Assembly (NCBI RefSeq): GCF_012241385.1
Contig: NZ_JAAVXB010000010.1
Span: 124,001 to 188,000 of the forward strand
DNA length: 64,000 bases
Direction: 5' to 3'
Source: Solimonas marina
GTDB taxonomy: Bacteria > Pseudomonadota > Gammaproteobacteria > Nevskiales > Nevskiaceae
A program made the position numbers and the translations under genes. The notes beneath the pieces were generated by a model that saw only the letters and a list, made by a program, of their open reading frames with translations, had not been told where the DNA came from and did no database searches. This document shows, piece by piece, positions 1 through 9,839 of the stretch; the first letter of the stretch is position 1; every line of letters starts with the position of its first letter.

Positions 1-1
1 C

Positions 2-2269
2 AAGCCGGCGATCATTCTCAACGTCCAGCGCCAGCCCGGCGCCAACGTCATCAAGACCGTCGACGCGATCAAGGCCCGCCTGCCCGGCCTCGAAGCACAG
101 CTGCCAGCCGCAGTGTCGCTGAACGTGCTGGCCGATCGCACGCTCGGCATTCGCGCGTCGGTCGAGCACGTGCAGTTCGAGCTGGTGCTGGCGGTGTTGA
201 TGGTGGTGCTGGTGATCTTCTTCTTCCTGCACAGCGTGCAGGCGACGGTGATCGCCAGCCTCGCGGTGCCGATCTCGCTGATCGGCTCCTGCGGCGCGAT
301 GTATCTGCTCGGCTACAGCCTCAACAATCTGTCGCTGATGGCGCTGACCATCGCCAGCGGCTTCGTCGTCGACGACGCGATCGTGACGATCGAAAACATC
401 TCGCGCCATATCGAGAAAGGCGAACGGCCGATGGTCGCGGCGCTCAAGGGCGCGCAGCAGATCGGCTTCACCATCATCTCGCTGACGGTGTCGCTGATCG
501 CGGTGCTGATCCCGCTGCTGTTCATGGGTGACGTGATCGGCCGCCTGTTCCGCGAATTCGCGGTAACGCTGGCGCTGACCATCCTGATCTCCGCGGTCGT
601 GTCACTGACGCTGGTGCCGATGCTCTCGGGCCGCTGGCTGCACCACGACAGCGGCATGCAGGGACTCGGCGCGCGCGTGCAGGCGCTGTTCGACAAGGTC
701 ATCGCGCAATACGACCGTGGCCTGCTGTGGGTGCTGGCCCGCCAGCGCCTGACGCTGCTGGTCGCACTGGCAACATTCCTGGTCACAGCGCTGCTCTACG
801 TGATCATGCCCAAGGGATTGTTCCCGACTCAGGACACCGGCCAGCTACAGGCGCGCACGCAGGCCGCAGACTCCGTGTCGTACGCGCGGATGGCGGAGTT
901 GCAGCAGCAGGCGGCCCAGGAAATCCTCGCCGATCCGGCGGTCGACAACCTCAGCTCGTTCATCGGCGTCGACGGCTCGAACAATACGATGCTGCACACC
1001 GGCCACATGCTGATCAATCTCAAGCGCGACCGCAGCGGCTCGCAGGACGAGATCATGCAGCGCCTGCAGGATCGTGTGGCCAAGGTCGCCGGCATGCAGC
1101 TGTATCTGCAGCCGACGCAGGATCTGACCATCGATGCCGAAACCGGGCCGACGCAGTACCGGCTGTCGATCGAAGGCTCCGACACCAAGATCGTCGACGG
1201 CGCGGCGCAGCAACTCGCCGCCGCACTGCAGAATGAACCCAAGGTGCGCAACGTCATCACCGACGCCGGCGCCACCGGACCGGCTGCCTTCGTCAACCTC
1301 GATCGCGACACGGCCTCACGCCTGTCGATCACGGCCTCCGACCTCGACGACGCGCTGTACAGCGCGTTCGGCCAGCGCATTGTTTCGACGATCTTCACGC
1401 AGACCAATCAGTACCGCGTGATTCTCGAAGCCAAGCCCGATCTGCTGACGACGCCGAAGAATCTCAACCTGCTGCATCTACAGGGCAGCGGCGGCGCCAC
1501 GCCACTGTCGGCCTTCGCCAAGGTCCAGGAGGAACAGGCACCGCTGCAGATCACCCACGTCGCGCAGTTCCCGGCCGCCACTGTCAACTTCGATACCGCG
1601 CCCGGGGTTTCGCTGGGCAGCGCCGTCGACGCGATTCGCGCCACGGCGAAGAAGATCGAGCTGCCGAACAGCGTGACGATGAGTTTCCTCGGCGCCGCCA
1701 ACGCCTATGAGTCGTCGCTGGCCAATGAGCTGTGGCTGATCCTCGCCGCGGTGGTCTGCGTCTACATCGTGCTCGGCGTGCTCTATGAGAGCTACATTCA
1801 TCCGCTGACGATCCTGTCGACCCTGCCGTCGGCCGGCGTTGGCGCGCTGCTGGCGTTGCTGATCACCGGCCACGATCTCGACGTGATCGGCATCATCGGC
1901 ATCATCCTGCTGATCGGCATCGTCAAGAAGAACGCGATCATGATGATCGACTTCGCGCTCGACGCGCAGCGCAACGAGGGCCTGTCGCCGCGCGCGGCGA
2001 TTCATCAGGCGGCCTTGCTGCGCTTCCGCCCGATCCTGATGACGACGCTGGCCGCCATGTTCGCGGCCATCCCGCTGATGATCGGCGTCGGCGACGGCCA
2101 TGAGCTGCGCCAGCCGCTGGGCCTGGCGATCTTCGGCGGCCTGCTGGTCAGCCAGCTGCTGACGCTGTTCACGACGCCGGTGATCTTCCTGATGTTCGAG
2201 CGCCTGGCCGGCCGGCCGGACGACGAAGTGCCGGCACCCGCAAGCGCGGCCGCGCCGGATCCCGCATGA
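2..2269 (+). CDS. mdtB: RND multidrug efflux permease, MdtB/MuxB-like (5' end outside window)
   Basis: Inner-membrane proton-driven permease of the HAE-1 RND family. The reading frame is open from base 2, so the start lies upstream and 755 residues are visible, about the last three quarters of a usual 1040-residue protein. The TM4 motif GFVVDDAIV, with the paired Asp used for proton relay, lies near base 365. The porter domain and the second set of membrane helices follow, with the typical 'GIVKKNAIMMIDFAL' block near base 1920. The stop codon overlaps the start of a second RND gene by 4 nt, and an outer-membrane factor follows. That is the MdtABC or MuxABC-OpmB arrangement, in which two permeases form a heterotrimer. 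The adaptor (mdtA) is expected just upstream of the window. Confidence 0.93.
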   Translation, partial: KPAIILNVQRQPGANVIKTVDAIKARLPGLEAQLPAAVSLNVLADRTLGIRASVEHVQFELVLAVLMVVLVIFFFLHSVQATVIASLAVPISLIGSCGAMYLLGYSLNNLSLMALTIASGFVVDDAIVTIENISRHIEKGERPMVAALKGAQQIGFTIISLTVSLIAVLIPLLFMGDVIGRLFREFAVTLALTILISAVVSLTLVPMLSGRWLHHDSGMQGLGARVQALFDKVIAQYDRGLLWVLARQRLTLLVALATFLVTALLYVIMPKGLFPTQDTGQLQARTQAADSVSYARMAELQQQAAQEILADPAVDNLSSFIGVDGSNNTMLHTGHMLINLKRDRSGSQDEIMQRLQDRVAKVAGMQLYLQPTQDLTIDAETGPTQYRLSIEGSDTKIVDGAAQQLAAALQNEPKVRNVITDAGATGPAAFVNLDRDTASRLSITASDLDDALYSAFGQRIVSTIFTQTNQYRVILEAKPDLLTTPKNLNLLHLQGSGGATPLSAFAKVQEEQAPLQITHVAQFPAATVNFDTAPGVSLGSAVDAIRATAKKIELPNSVTMSFLGAANAYESSLANELWLILAAVVCVYIVLGVLYESYIHPLTILSTLPSAGVGALLALLITGHDLDVIGIIGIILLIGIVKKNAIMMIDFALDAQRNEGLSPRAAIHQAALLRFRPILMTTLAAMFAAIPLMIGVGDGHELRQPLGLAIFGGLLVSQLLTLFTTPVIFLMFERLAGRPDDEVPAPASAAAPDPA

Positions 2270-5200
2270 ATCTCTCGGCGCCCTTCGTCAGACGTCCGAT
2301 CGGCACGGTGTTGCTGACGATCGGCATCGCGCTCGCCGGCATCGGCGGTTTCTTTGCGTTGCCGGTCGCGCCGCTGCCAGACGTCGATTTTCCAGTGGTG
2401 ATGGTCAGCGCCTCGCTGTCGGGCGCGAGTCCGGAGACCATGGCGACCAGCGTCGCGACGCCGCTGGAACGGCGCCTCGGCGTCATCTCCGGGGTCAACG
2501 AACTGACGTCGCGCAGCTCCAGCGGCTCGACGCGGATCATGATGCAGTTCGATCTGAACCGGAACATCGACGCCGCCGCGCGCGAGGTCCAGGCCGCGAT
2601 CAACGCCTCGCGTGCCGATCTGCCGGCGTCGCTGCGCAGCAATCCCAGCTATCGCAAGGCCAACCCGTCGGACGCGCCGATGGTGATCCTGGCGCTGAGC
2701 TCGGAAACCAAGACGCCGCAGCAGATCTACGAAGCCGTCTCCAACATCGTGCAGCAGCGCCTGGCACAGGTCGACGGCGTCGGTGACGTCGAGATCGGTG
2801 GCGGCTCGCTGCCGGCGGTCCGCGTCGACGTCATTCCGTACCAGCTGAATCACTACGGCATCAGCCTGGACGACATCCGCGCCGCGATCGAGGCCGCCAA
2901 CGCCAATCGCCCGAAAGGCGCGCTCGAGGGCAATGGTCGTCACTACCAGATCTACACGGCCACCACCGGCCGCGACATCGAGTCGTACAAGCGTCTCGTC
3001 GTCGCATGGCGCAACAACGCGCCGATCCGCCTCGGCGATGTCGCCTACGTCGAGAGCGGACCGCAGGACATTCGCACCCTGGGCCTGTACAACGGCAGCC
3101 CGGCGGTCATCGTACTGCTGCGCAAGAAACCCGGCGCCAACGTCATTGCCACCGTCGATCAGGTCCGCGCACAGGTCCCGTTGCTGCAGGCCGAGTTGCC
3201 GAGTGACATCAAGCTGCAGATCGTCAGCGACCGCACGACGTCGATTCGCTCGTCGCTGCACGAGATCGAAGTCACGCTGCTGATCTCGGTGCTGCTGGTG
3301 GTGCTGGTCGTCAGTGCATTCCTGCGCAACCTGCGCGCGACCATCGTGCCGGCGATCGCCACCGTGGTGTCGCTGCTCGGCACGTTCGGCGTGATGTACG
3401 CGCTCGGTTTCTCACTCAACAATCTGTCGTTGATGGCGCTGACGATCGCCACCGGCTTTGTCGTCGATGACGCCGTAGTCGTGCTCGAAAACACCAGCCG
3501 CCACCTCGAAGCCGGCATGAATCGCGTGCAGGCCGCATTGCTTGGCGCGCGCGAGGTCGGCTTCACGGTGCTGGCGATCAGCGCCTCGCTGGTTGCCGTC
3601 TTCATTCCCCTGCTGTTCCTCGGCGGCCAGGCCGGCCGCTTGTTCCGCGAGTTCGCCGTCACCTTGTCGGCCGCCGTCGTCATCTCGCTGGTGATCTCGC
3701 TGACGACCACGCCGATGCTCTGCGCGATGCTGCTGCGCGGCCCCGGCGACGCCGGCAGCAAACCACCCGGCCGTATCGCGCGCGCATTCGAAAGCGGCTT
3801 CAACAAGATGCTGCGCGGCTACGAGCGCAGCCTCGACTGGGCACTGTCGGCGAAGCTGATCGTGCTGCTGTCGCTGCTCTTTGTCATTGTGCTCAACGTC
3901 TGGCTCTATATCGCGGTCCCGAAGGGATTCTTCCCGCGTCAGGACTCCGGCACGATCATGGGCGGCCTGCAGGCCGATCAGAGCATCTCGTTCCAGGCCA
4001 TGGGCAAGAAGCTGACGCAGATCGTCAACATCATTCACGCCGACCCGGCGGTCGACTCGGTGGTCGGGTTCACCGGCGGCTCGCGCGCCGGCGGCGGCTT
4101 TCTGATGGTGCAGCTCAAGCCCAAGTCGCAGCGCAAGGACGGCGGCCAGGCGGTCATCGCAAGACTGCGCCCGCAATTGGCCAAGATCACCGGCCTGACC
4201 GCGTTCCTGTCGCCAGTACAGGATCTGCGCATGGGCGCGCGTGAGTCGAACGCCACTTATCAGTACACGCTCAAGGGCGATGACCTGGCCGAGTTGCAGA
4301 CGTGGACGACCAAACTCGCCGATCAGCTCAAGCTCTCGCCAGTGCTCGAAGACGTCAACACCGATCAGGACAATGCCGGCCTGGAGATGTTCCTGACCAT
4401 CGATCACGATGCCGCGGCACGCTACGGCATCACGTCCAAGGACATCGACAACGCGCTCTACAACGCCTTCGGCCAGCGCACGGCGTCGACGATCTATGAG
4501 GATCTCAATCAGTACAGCGTGATCCTCGAAGTCGCGCCGCGCTATGCACAGTCGGTGAAGGCGCTCGACGACATCTACGTGCCCGCCAGCAACAGCTCGA
4601 CCAGTGACAGCGACAGCAGTTCGAGTAGTTCGTCGAGCAGCAGCAAGGAGGATTCCGCCGATCCGTCACTGCGCGATGCGTCGACCGGTTCGGTGCTGGT
4701 CACCGACACGGCGTCGATGGTGCCGCTGTCGGCGATCGCGCATTTCACTGAGCGCTCGGCAGCCACGTCGATCAGCCATCAGGACGCGGCGATCGCGGCG
4801 ACGATCTCGTTCAACCTCGCCGACGGTGCCGCGATGTCCGATGCCGAAGCGGCCGTTGCACAGGCCGAAGCCGACATCGGCATGCCGACCTCGGTGGCCG
4901 GCAGCTTTGCCGGCCTGGCCCAGGAAGCGCAGAAGTCGCAGGGTCAGCAGCCGATGCTGATTGTCCTGGCGCTGGTCGTGGTCTATCTGGTGCTCGGCGT
5001 GCTGTACGAAAGCTATGTGCACCCGTTGACCGCGCTGTCGACGCTGCCCTCGGCCGGTGTCGGCGCCGTGCTCGCGCTGCTGATCTTCCACATGGACTTC
5101 TCGCTGATCGCGCTGATCGCCGTATTCCTGCTGATCGGCATCGTCAAGAAGAACGCGATCATGATCATCGACTTCGCGCTCGAAGAGCAGCGCTCGCGCG

Positions 5201-5493
5201 GCGTCTCCGCCACCGAAGCCGTGCGCGAGGCCTGCCTCAAGCGCTTCCGTCCGATCCTGATGACGACGATGGCCGCTGCGCTCGGTGCGCTGCCGCTGGC
5301 GATCGGCCTCGGCGAAGGCTCCGAGCTGCGCCAGCCGCTGGGCGTCGCCATCATCGGCGGGCTGATCGCCAGCCAGATTCTCACACTGCTGACGACGCCG
5401 GTCGTCTACGTCTATCTCGACCGACTGCGCCGCAAGCGCGACGACGAGCATGTACTCAGCCGCGCCGCTGTCATTGAATCGCAAGGGACCTAA
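2266..5493 (+). CDS. mdtC: RND multidrug efflux permease, MdtC/MuxC-like, with Ser-rich insertion
   Basis: Second RND permease (1075 aa), translationally coupled to the first by an ATGA overlap. It begins 'MNLSAPFVRRPIGTVLL', the usual MdtC N-terminus, and carries GFVVDDAVVVLE in TM4 and 'GIVKKNAIMIIDFAL' in TM11. It is about 40 residues longer than typical MdtC. The excess is a low-complexity Ser/Asp-rich stretch at about residues 775-800 (bases about 4588-4665), between 'DDIYV' and 'MVPLSAIAHF' in the periplasmic porter/docking region. The stop TAA lies 4 nt before the next start. Role: drug or detergent export together with the preceding permease. Confidence 0.95.
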   Translation: MNLSAPFVRRPIGTVLLTIGIALAGIGGFFALPVAPLPDVDFPVVMVSASLSGASPETMATSVATPLERRLGVISGVNELTSRSSSGSTRIMMQFDLNRNIDAAAREVQAAINASRADLPASLRSNPSYRKANPSDAPMVILALSSETKTPQQIYEAVSNIVQQRLAQVDGVGDVEIGGGSLPAVRVDVIPYQLNHYGISLDDIRAAIEAANANRPKGALEGNGRHYQIYTATTGRDIESYKRLVVAWRNNAPIRLGDVAYVESGPQDIRTLGLYNGSPAVIVLLRKKPGANVIATVDQVRAQVPLLQAELPSDIKLQIVSDRTTSIRSSLHEIEVTLLISVLLVVLVVSAFLRNLRATIVPAIATVVSLLGTFGVMYALGFSLNNLSLMALTIATGFVVDDAVVVLENTSRHLEAGMNRVQAALLGAREVGFTVLAISASLVAVFIPLLFLGGQAGRLFREFAVTLSAAVVISLVISLTTTPMLCAMLLRGPGDAGSKPPGRIARAFESGFNKMLRGYERSLDWALSAKLIVLLSLLFVIVLNVWLYIAVPKGFFPRQDSGTIMGGLQADQSISFQAMGKKLTQIVNIIHADPAVDSVVGFTGGSRAGGGFLMVQLKPKSQRKDGGQAVIARLRPQLAKITGLTAFLSPVQDLRMGARESNATYQYTLKGDDLAELQTWTTKLADQLKLSPVLEDVNTDQDNAGLEMFLTIDHDAAARYGITSKDIDNALYNAFGQRTASTIYEDLNQYSVILEVAPRYAQSVKALDDIYVPASNSSTSDSDSSSSSSSSSSKEDSADPSLRDASTGSVLVTDTASMVPLSAIAHFTERSAATSISHQDAAIAATISFNLADGAAMSDAEAAVAQAEADIGMPTSVAGSFAGLAQEAQKSQGQQPMLIVLALVVVYLVLGVLYESYVHPLTALSTLPSAGVGAVLALLIFHMDFSLIALIAVFLLIGIVKKNAIMIIDFALEEQRSRGVSATEAVREACLKRFRPILMTTMAAALGALPLAIGLGEGSELRQPLGVAIIGGLIASQILTLLTTPVVYVYLDRLRRKRDDEHVLSRAAVIESQGT

Positions 5494-5497
5494 AGCC

Positions 5498-7000
5498 ATG
5501 AACCGGCCGCGTCATCCGTATTCCCGATTGCTGGGCGCCACCGCTGGCGCCACCCTGGTCCTGCTCACCGGCTGCGCCGTCGGTCCCGACTACCATCGCC
5601 CGGACGTCCCCGTCACCCACGACCGTTTCAAGGAGGCCGGCGGCGACTGGCTGCCGGCGGCGCCGGCCGACGCGCTGAGTCGCGCACCGTGGTGGACGCT
5701 GTTCAACGATCCTCAGCTGGATCAGTTCGTCGCGCAGGTTGAGGTCTCGAACCAGAACGTCGCCGCTGCCGTCGCGTCGTACGCACAGGCGCGCGCCACC
5801 GTCCGCGAGGAACGTGCGGCGATTTTCCCGACCATCGATCTGAGCGCCGGCGCCACCCGCTCCGGCACCAAGTCATCCGGCAGCAGCACCGTCGTCAGCA
5901 CCGGCGGCACGTCGGTCACGAGCAGCGGCAGCAGCCGCGTGCGCAACACCTACCAGACCGACATCGGCGCCAGCTGGGAGCCGGATATCTGGGGGGTGCT
6001 GCGGCGTGGCATCGAGAACGCCAACGCGACCCTGTCAGCCAGCGCCGCCGATCTGCAGGCGGCGACGCTGTCGGCGCGTGGCGAGCTGGTCACCGACTAT
6101 CTGTCGCTGCGCGAGGCCGACGCCGAGATCGCCTTGCTCGAAAAGACCGTCGACGGCTATCAACGCGCGCTGGAGATCACCCAGAACCGCTACAAGGTTG
6201 GTGTCGCGCCCAAGAGCGATGTGCTCAGCGCACAGAGCACGCTGTACAGCACGCAGGCCGAACTCGAAGCCATGCGCAACACGCGCGCCCAGTACGAGCA
6301 CGCGATCGCGGTGCTGCTCGGCAAGGCGCCGTCCGACTTCTCGCTGGCCCCGGCCGACTGGAACGGCACGGTGCCGAACGTGCCGGTCGGTCTGCCCTCG
6401 ACGCTGCTGCAGCGCCGCCCGGACATCGCCGCCGCGGAGCGCAACGTCGCGGCCGCCAATGCCACGGTCGGCATCCAGCAGGCCGCCTGGTTTCCGAGCC
6501 TGACACTGAGCGCGTCTTACGGCACGTCGTCGTCGTCCTTGCACAAGTTGTTCGATGCTTCATCAGCACTGTGGTCGCTCGGCGCGTCCGCTGCAGAGAC
6601 GCTGATCGACTTCGGCGCACGCCGAGGCGCCATCGATGCCGCGCGCGCCGCCTATGACCAGGCGGTCGCAAGCTATCGCGAAACGACGCTGGAGGCGTTT
6701 CAGGACGTCGAGGACAACCTGTCAGCAACGCGCGCCCTCGAAAAGCAGTATGCGCTGCGACAGCAGGCCTCGACTGCTGCGGATGAAAACGAGCGCGTCC
6801 TGCTCAACCAGTACCGCGCCGGCCAGGTCGCCTACAGCGACGTCGTGACAGCCCAGGCATCGGCGCTCAGCGCCCGACGCTCGCTGGTACAAGTGGCGCT
6901 GAGCCGGCAAACGACGGCGGTGGCGCTGATTCAGGCCTTGGGCGGCGGCTGGCAGGCCGGCGACACCCCGCAGATGAACGCGACCAAAGCGCAGGGCTGA
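5498..7000 (+). CDS. NodT-family outer-membrane efflux lipoprotein (TolC-like factor)
   Basis: Outer-membrane channel of the RND pump (500 aa). I chose ATG 5498 because an AAGGGA ribosome site sits 9 nt upstream and because it gives a clean lipoprotein signal peptide with lipobox LLTGC (lipidated Cys26). The in-frame ATG at 5450 would overlap mdtC and bury the signal. The usual 'GPDYHRPDVP' follows the Cys, and then two OEP repeats with coiled-coil alpha barrels: 'RRGIENANATLSASAADLQ' in the first half and 'RRPDIAAAERNVAAANA' in the second. A Ser/Thr/Gly-rich loop near residues 120-150 would be an extracellular strand loop. It is last gene of the pump operon and resembles OpmB/OprM. Confidence 0.93.
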   Translation: MNRPRHPYSRLLGATAGATLVLLTGCAVGPDYHRPDVPVTHDRFKEAGGDWLPAAPADALSRAPWWTLFNDPQLDQFVAQVEVSNQNVAAAVASYAQARATVREERAAIFPTIDLSAGATRSGTKSSGSSTVVSTGGTSVTSSGSSRVRNTYQTDIGASWEPDIWGVLRRGIENANATLSASAADLQAATLSARGELVTDYLSLREADAEIALLEKTVDGYQRALEITQNRYKVGVAPKSDVLSAQSTLYSTQAELEAMRNTRAQYEHAIAVLLGKAPSDFSLAPADWNGTVPNVPVGLPSTLLQRRPDIAAAERNVAAANATVGIQQAAWFPSLTLSASYGTSSSSLHKLFDASSALWSLGASAAETLIDFGARRGAIDAARAAYDQAVASYRETTLEAFQDVEDNLSATRALEKQYALRQQASTAADENERVLLNQYRAGQVAYSDVVTAQASALSARRSLVQVALSRQTTAVALIQALGGGWQAGDTPQMNATKAQG

Positions 7001-7012
7001 TCCCGCCTTGGC

Positions 7013-7053
7013 GTCGCCGGCTCGCCGCCGCGAACCGGCGATCCGGCCAGGGG
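7013..7053 (+). terminator. Possible weak hairpin after the efflux operon
   Basis: Arms TCGCCGG and CCGGCGA are separated by about 14 bases just after the efflux-operon stop. There is no T-tract, so termination is only possible. Confidence 0.25.
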
Positions 7054-7108
7054 TTGTACAGCGCCGCGCGGCCCCCATTAGGATGCGTGCCTTCCGGGGA
7101 GCGCACGC

Positions 7109-8035
7109 GTGCCATCCATTATTTCCATCCGCGGTCTGAACAAGACCTACGCCTCGGGATTCGAGGCGCTCAAGCACATTGATCTCGAAATCGAGCGCGG
7201 CGAGCTGTTCGCGCTGCTCGGGCCCAACGGCGCCGGCAAGACGACGCTGATCGGCGCCATCTGCGGCCTGGTCACGCCGACGCGCGGCAGCATCGTCGCC
7301 GACGGGCACGACATCATTCGCGACTTTCGTCCGGCACGGACCAAGATCGGTCTGGTGCCACAGGAGCTGGCGACCGATGCATTCGAAACCGTGTGGGCCA
7401 CTGTCAGCTTCAGCCGCGGCCTGTTCGGCAAGCCGGCCGATCCGGCCTATGTCGAAAAGCTGCTGCGCACGCTGTCGCTGTGGGACAAGAAAGACGCCAA
7501 GGTCATGACGCTGTCGGGCGGCATGAAGCGCCGCGTGATGATCGCCAAGGCCCTGTCGCACGAGCCGTCGATTCTATTTCTCGACGAGCCGACCGCCGGT
7601 GTCGACGTCGAATTGCGCCGCGACATGTGGGAGATGGTCCGCGGCCTGCGCGAGAGCGGTGTCACCATCATTCTGACCACGCACTACATCGAAGAAGCCG
7701 AGGAAATGGCCGACCGCATCGGCGTCATCCGCCGCGGTGAGATTCTGCTGGTCGAGGACAAGGCGACGCTGATGGCCAAGCTCGGCAAGAAGCAGCTGGT
7801 CCTGCATCTGCAGTCGCCGCTGGAGCAGCTACCGGGCGCGCTGTCGGGCGAGCCGCTGGAACTGTCGGCCGACGGTCAGACGTTGACCTACACCTTCGAC
7901 GCGCAGAGCGAGCAGACCGGCATCGGCGCGCTGCTGCGTCGCCTCAACGAGCACGGCATCGACTTCAAGAGTCTGCAATCCAGCGAAAGCTCGCTCGAAG
8001 ACATCTTCGTCGGCCTGGTCCGGGAGCCCGCATGA
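7109..8035 (+). CDS. yadG: ABC-2 type exporter ATPase, YadG-like
   Basis: ATP-binding subunit (308 aa, the length of E. coli YadG). It has Walker [10 protein letters not shown] near residue 40, Q-loop 'LVPQE', signature LSGGMKRR near residue 135, Walker B 'ILFLDEP' and the H-loop in '[11 protein letters not shown]'. The start is GTG with a GGGGAG ribosome site 7 nt upstream. The last four bases overlap the start of the permease gene, so the two form one transcription unit. The substrate is unknown. YadGH-type exporters move hydrophobic compounds or polymers across the inner membrane. Confidence 0.93.
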   Translation: MPSIISIRGLNKTYASGFEALKHIDLEIERGELFALLGPNGAGKTTLIGAICGLVTPTRGSIVADGHDIIRDFRPARTKIGLVPQELATDAFETVWATVSFSRGLFGKPADPAYVEKLLRTLSLWDKKDAKVMTLSGGMKRRVMIAKALSHEPSILFLDEPTAGVDVELRRDMWEMVRGLRESGVTIILTTHYIEEAEEMADRIGVIRRGEILLVEDKATLMAKLGKKQLVLHLQSPLEQLPGALSGEPLELSADGQTLTYTFDAQSEQTGIGALLRRLNEHGIDFKSLQSSESSLEDIFVGLVREPA

Positions 8036-8793
8036 ATTTCTACGCCGTCCGCGCCATCTATCTGTTCGAGATGGCCCGCTTCCGCCGCACGTGGATGCAG
8101 AGCCTGGCCTCGCCGGTGCTGTCGACCTCGCTGTACTTCATCGTCTTCGGCGCCGCGATCGGCTCGCGCATCGGTTCGATTGGCGACATCAGTTACGGCG
8201 CGTTCATCATCCCCGGGCTGGTGATGCTGTCGCTGCTGTCGGAGAGCATTTCGAACGCCTCATTCGGCATCTACATGCCGAAATTCACCGGCACCATTTA
8301 CGAATTGCTGTCGGCACCGGTGTCATTCGCCGAGGCGGTGCTCGGCTACGTCGGCGCAGCGGCCACCAAGTCGATGATCCTCGGCCTGCTGATTCTCGTG
8401 ACTGCGCGGCTGTTCGTGCCGTATCACATCGAACATCCGGTCTGGATGATCGGCTTTCTGATGCTGACCGCGGTGACGTTCAGCCTGTTCGGTTTTCTGA
8501 TCGGCATCTGGGCCGACGGCTTCGAGAAACTGCAGATCGTGCCGCTGATGGTCGTCACGCCGCTGACCTTCCTCGGCGGCAGCTTCTACTCGATCAGCAT
8601 GCTGCCGCCGCTGTGGCAGAAGATCGCGCTGTTCAATCCGGTGGTCTATCTGATCAGCGGATTGCGCTGGGCCTTCTACGGTCAGGCCGACGTGCGCATC
8701 TCGATCAGCCTCGGCATGACGGTGACGTTCCTGATCGTTTGCCTGTTGCTGATTCGCTGGGTGTTCAAGACCGGCTATCGACTCAAGGCCTGA
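8032..8793 (+). CDS. yadH: ABC-2 type exporter permease, YadH-like
   Basis: Inner-membrane permease (253 aa) with about six predicted helices. It has the ABC-2 family region '[31 protein letters not shown]' near residues 180-215. The ATGA overlap with the ATPase gene indicates coupled translation. The length and partner match YadH. It is followed within 3 nt by a convergent gene. Confidence 0.92.
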   Translation: MNFYAVRAIYLFEMARFRRTWMQSLASPVLSTSLYFIVFGAAIGSRIGSIGDISYGAFIIPGLVMLSLLSESISNASFGIYMPKFTGTIYELLSAPVSFAEAVLGYVGAAATKSMILGLLILVTARLFVPYHIEHPVWMIGFLMLTAVTFSLFGFLIGIWADGFEKLQIVPLMVVTPLTFLGGSFYSISMLPPLWQKIALFNPVVYLISGLRWAFYGQADVRISISLGMTVTFLIVCLLLIRWVFKTGYRLKA

Positions 8794-8796
8794 GCT

Positions 8797-9714
8797 TCAC
8801 GACGAGGCACCGGCGTCCGACGCGGCAGCGGCCGCATCGCGCAGCTTGGCGCGGCGATAGGCGTCGATGTCCTCCTCGGCCAACTGCGCTGGATACTCGG
8901 CGATCGCCTGCGTCCAGCGCTGCAGCGCCGCACCAAAGCGTGCATCGTCATCGAGCTTCGCCGTCGACAGATACGTCTCGATCGCCAGATAGCAGCGCAT
9001 GGCATTACGCTCGATCGCGCCGCGCAGGCCGCCGACATATTGCGGCTTGCCGTCCGCACTGGTGCCGCTGGAGCTGAAGCCGATCTTGTCGGCACCGGAC
9101 GTCGCCATGTACACGCGCGCGGCCATCCGAGCGGCCCAGCCGTATTCATCGCTGTAGCGCAGGGTGATGAAGGTCTGGCCATCGGCTACCGGCACAGCCT
9201 GCAGCCTGATACGGTAGTTGCGCGTACCGAGCGGCCCGTTCGGCGCTTCGAGCGACACCTGCAGGCCGTCGGGCTGCGCGTCGACGTCGAAGGAGAACCG
9301 GACCGGCGTCGCCGCCCTCGGCGCATCGTCGAACTTGCGCACCAGACCGACGCTGAGCGCGTGGGCGTAGCGGTCGGCGGTGCCGTGGCAGTCGGCGATA
9401 TTCGGCATCAACAGCATGATGCGGCACCAGCCATCGGCGTCCGACAGACTCTTGGCGACATCGGCGAACGGGGCATCGAGGCGCGCCTCGATACTGCCCG
9501 TCAGCCGCGCGCCGGACTGCTCGGAGTCGATCGACAGCGGCCGATGAAACGGACTGTTCTCCAGCTGCGGGCGCGCATCGACATAAGCCGCCTGCGTCGC
9601 GGCGACGAAGTCGCCCGGCGTCGCATCGGCCGAGCGGCTGCTCGTCGACACCACGCCGGCGATGATCGCCAGCGCGATGATCGCGCACCGGCTCCATTCA
9701 GAAAATTGATTCAT
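8797..9714 (-). CDS. Periplasmic START/SRPBCC-like protein, function unknown
   Basis: Predicted exported protein of 305 aa. The open frame continues upstream, but ATG 9714 gives an N-terminal hydrophobic signal segment (IIALAIIAGVV) followed by SRSADA, and avoids overlap with the divergent monooxygenase. The body alternates strand-like stretches such as 'TGSIEARLDAPFADVAKSL' and 'YRIRLQAVPVADGQTFITLRYSD', which look like the helix-grip fold of lipid-binding START/SRPBCC proteins. That is a fold-level inference only. The C-terminus is Ala-rich. The gene is convergent with the ABC permease and divergent from the flavin monooxygenase. Confidence 0.75.
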   Translation of the reverse strand: MNQFSEWSRCAIIALAIIAGVVSTSSRSADATPGDFVAATQAAYVDARPQLENSPFHRPLSIDSEQSGARLTGSIEARLDAPFADVAKSLSDADGWCRIMLLMPNIADCHGTADRYAHALSVGLVRKFDDAPRAATPVRFSFDVDAQPDGLQVSLEAPNGPLGTRNYRIRLQAVPVADGQTFITLRYSDEYGWAARMAARVYMATSGADKIGFSSSGTSADGKPQYVGGLRGAIERNAMRCYLAIETYLSTAKLDDDARFGAALQRWTQAIAEYPAQLAEEDIDAYRRAKLRDAAAAASDAGASS

Positions 9715-9839
9715 GTTCTGTCCGACTGTGCGCAACAGTAAAAGTGCCGCAGTGCCGTCGCCCCTGCCGTTTCGGCCAAGGCGGCGGCGGCCGCAAGCGG
9801 CGCAGGATGGCAGTCTGGACAGCCCCGACGTGACCGCCG

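Noticed and set aside
113..2269. Long antisense frames under the efflux and leuS genes (for example 2005-3261 minus and 20354-23161 plus)
   Set aside because: High-GC DNA gives long open frames on the other strand. Composition, lack of signals and full overlap with well-recognised genes identify them as shadows.
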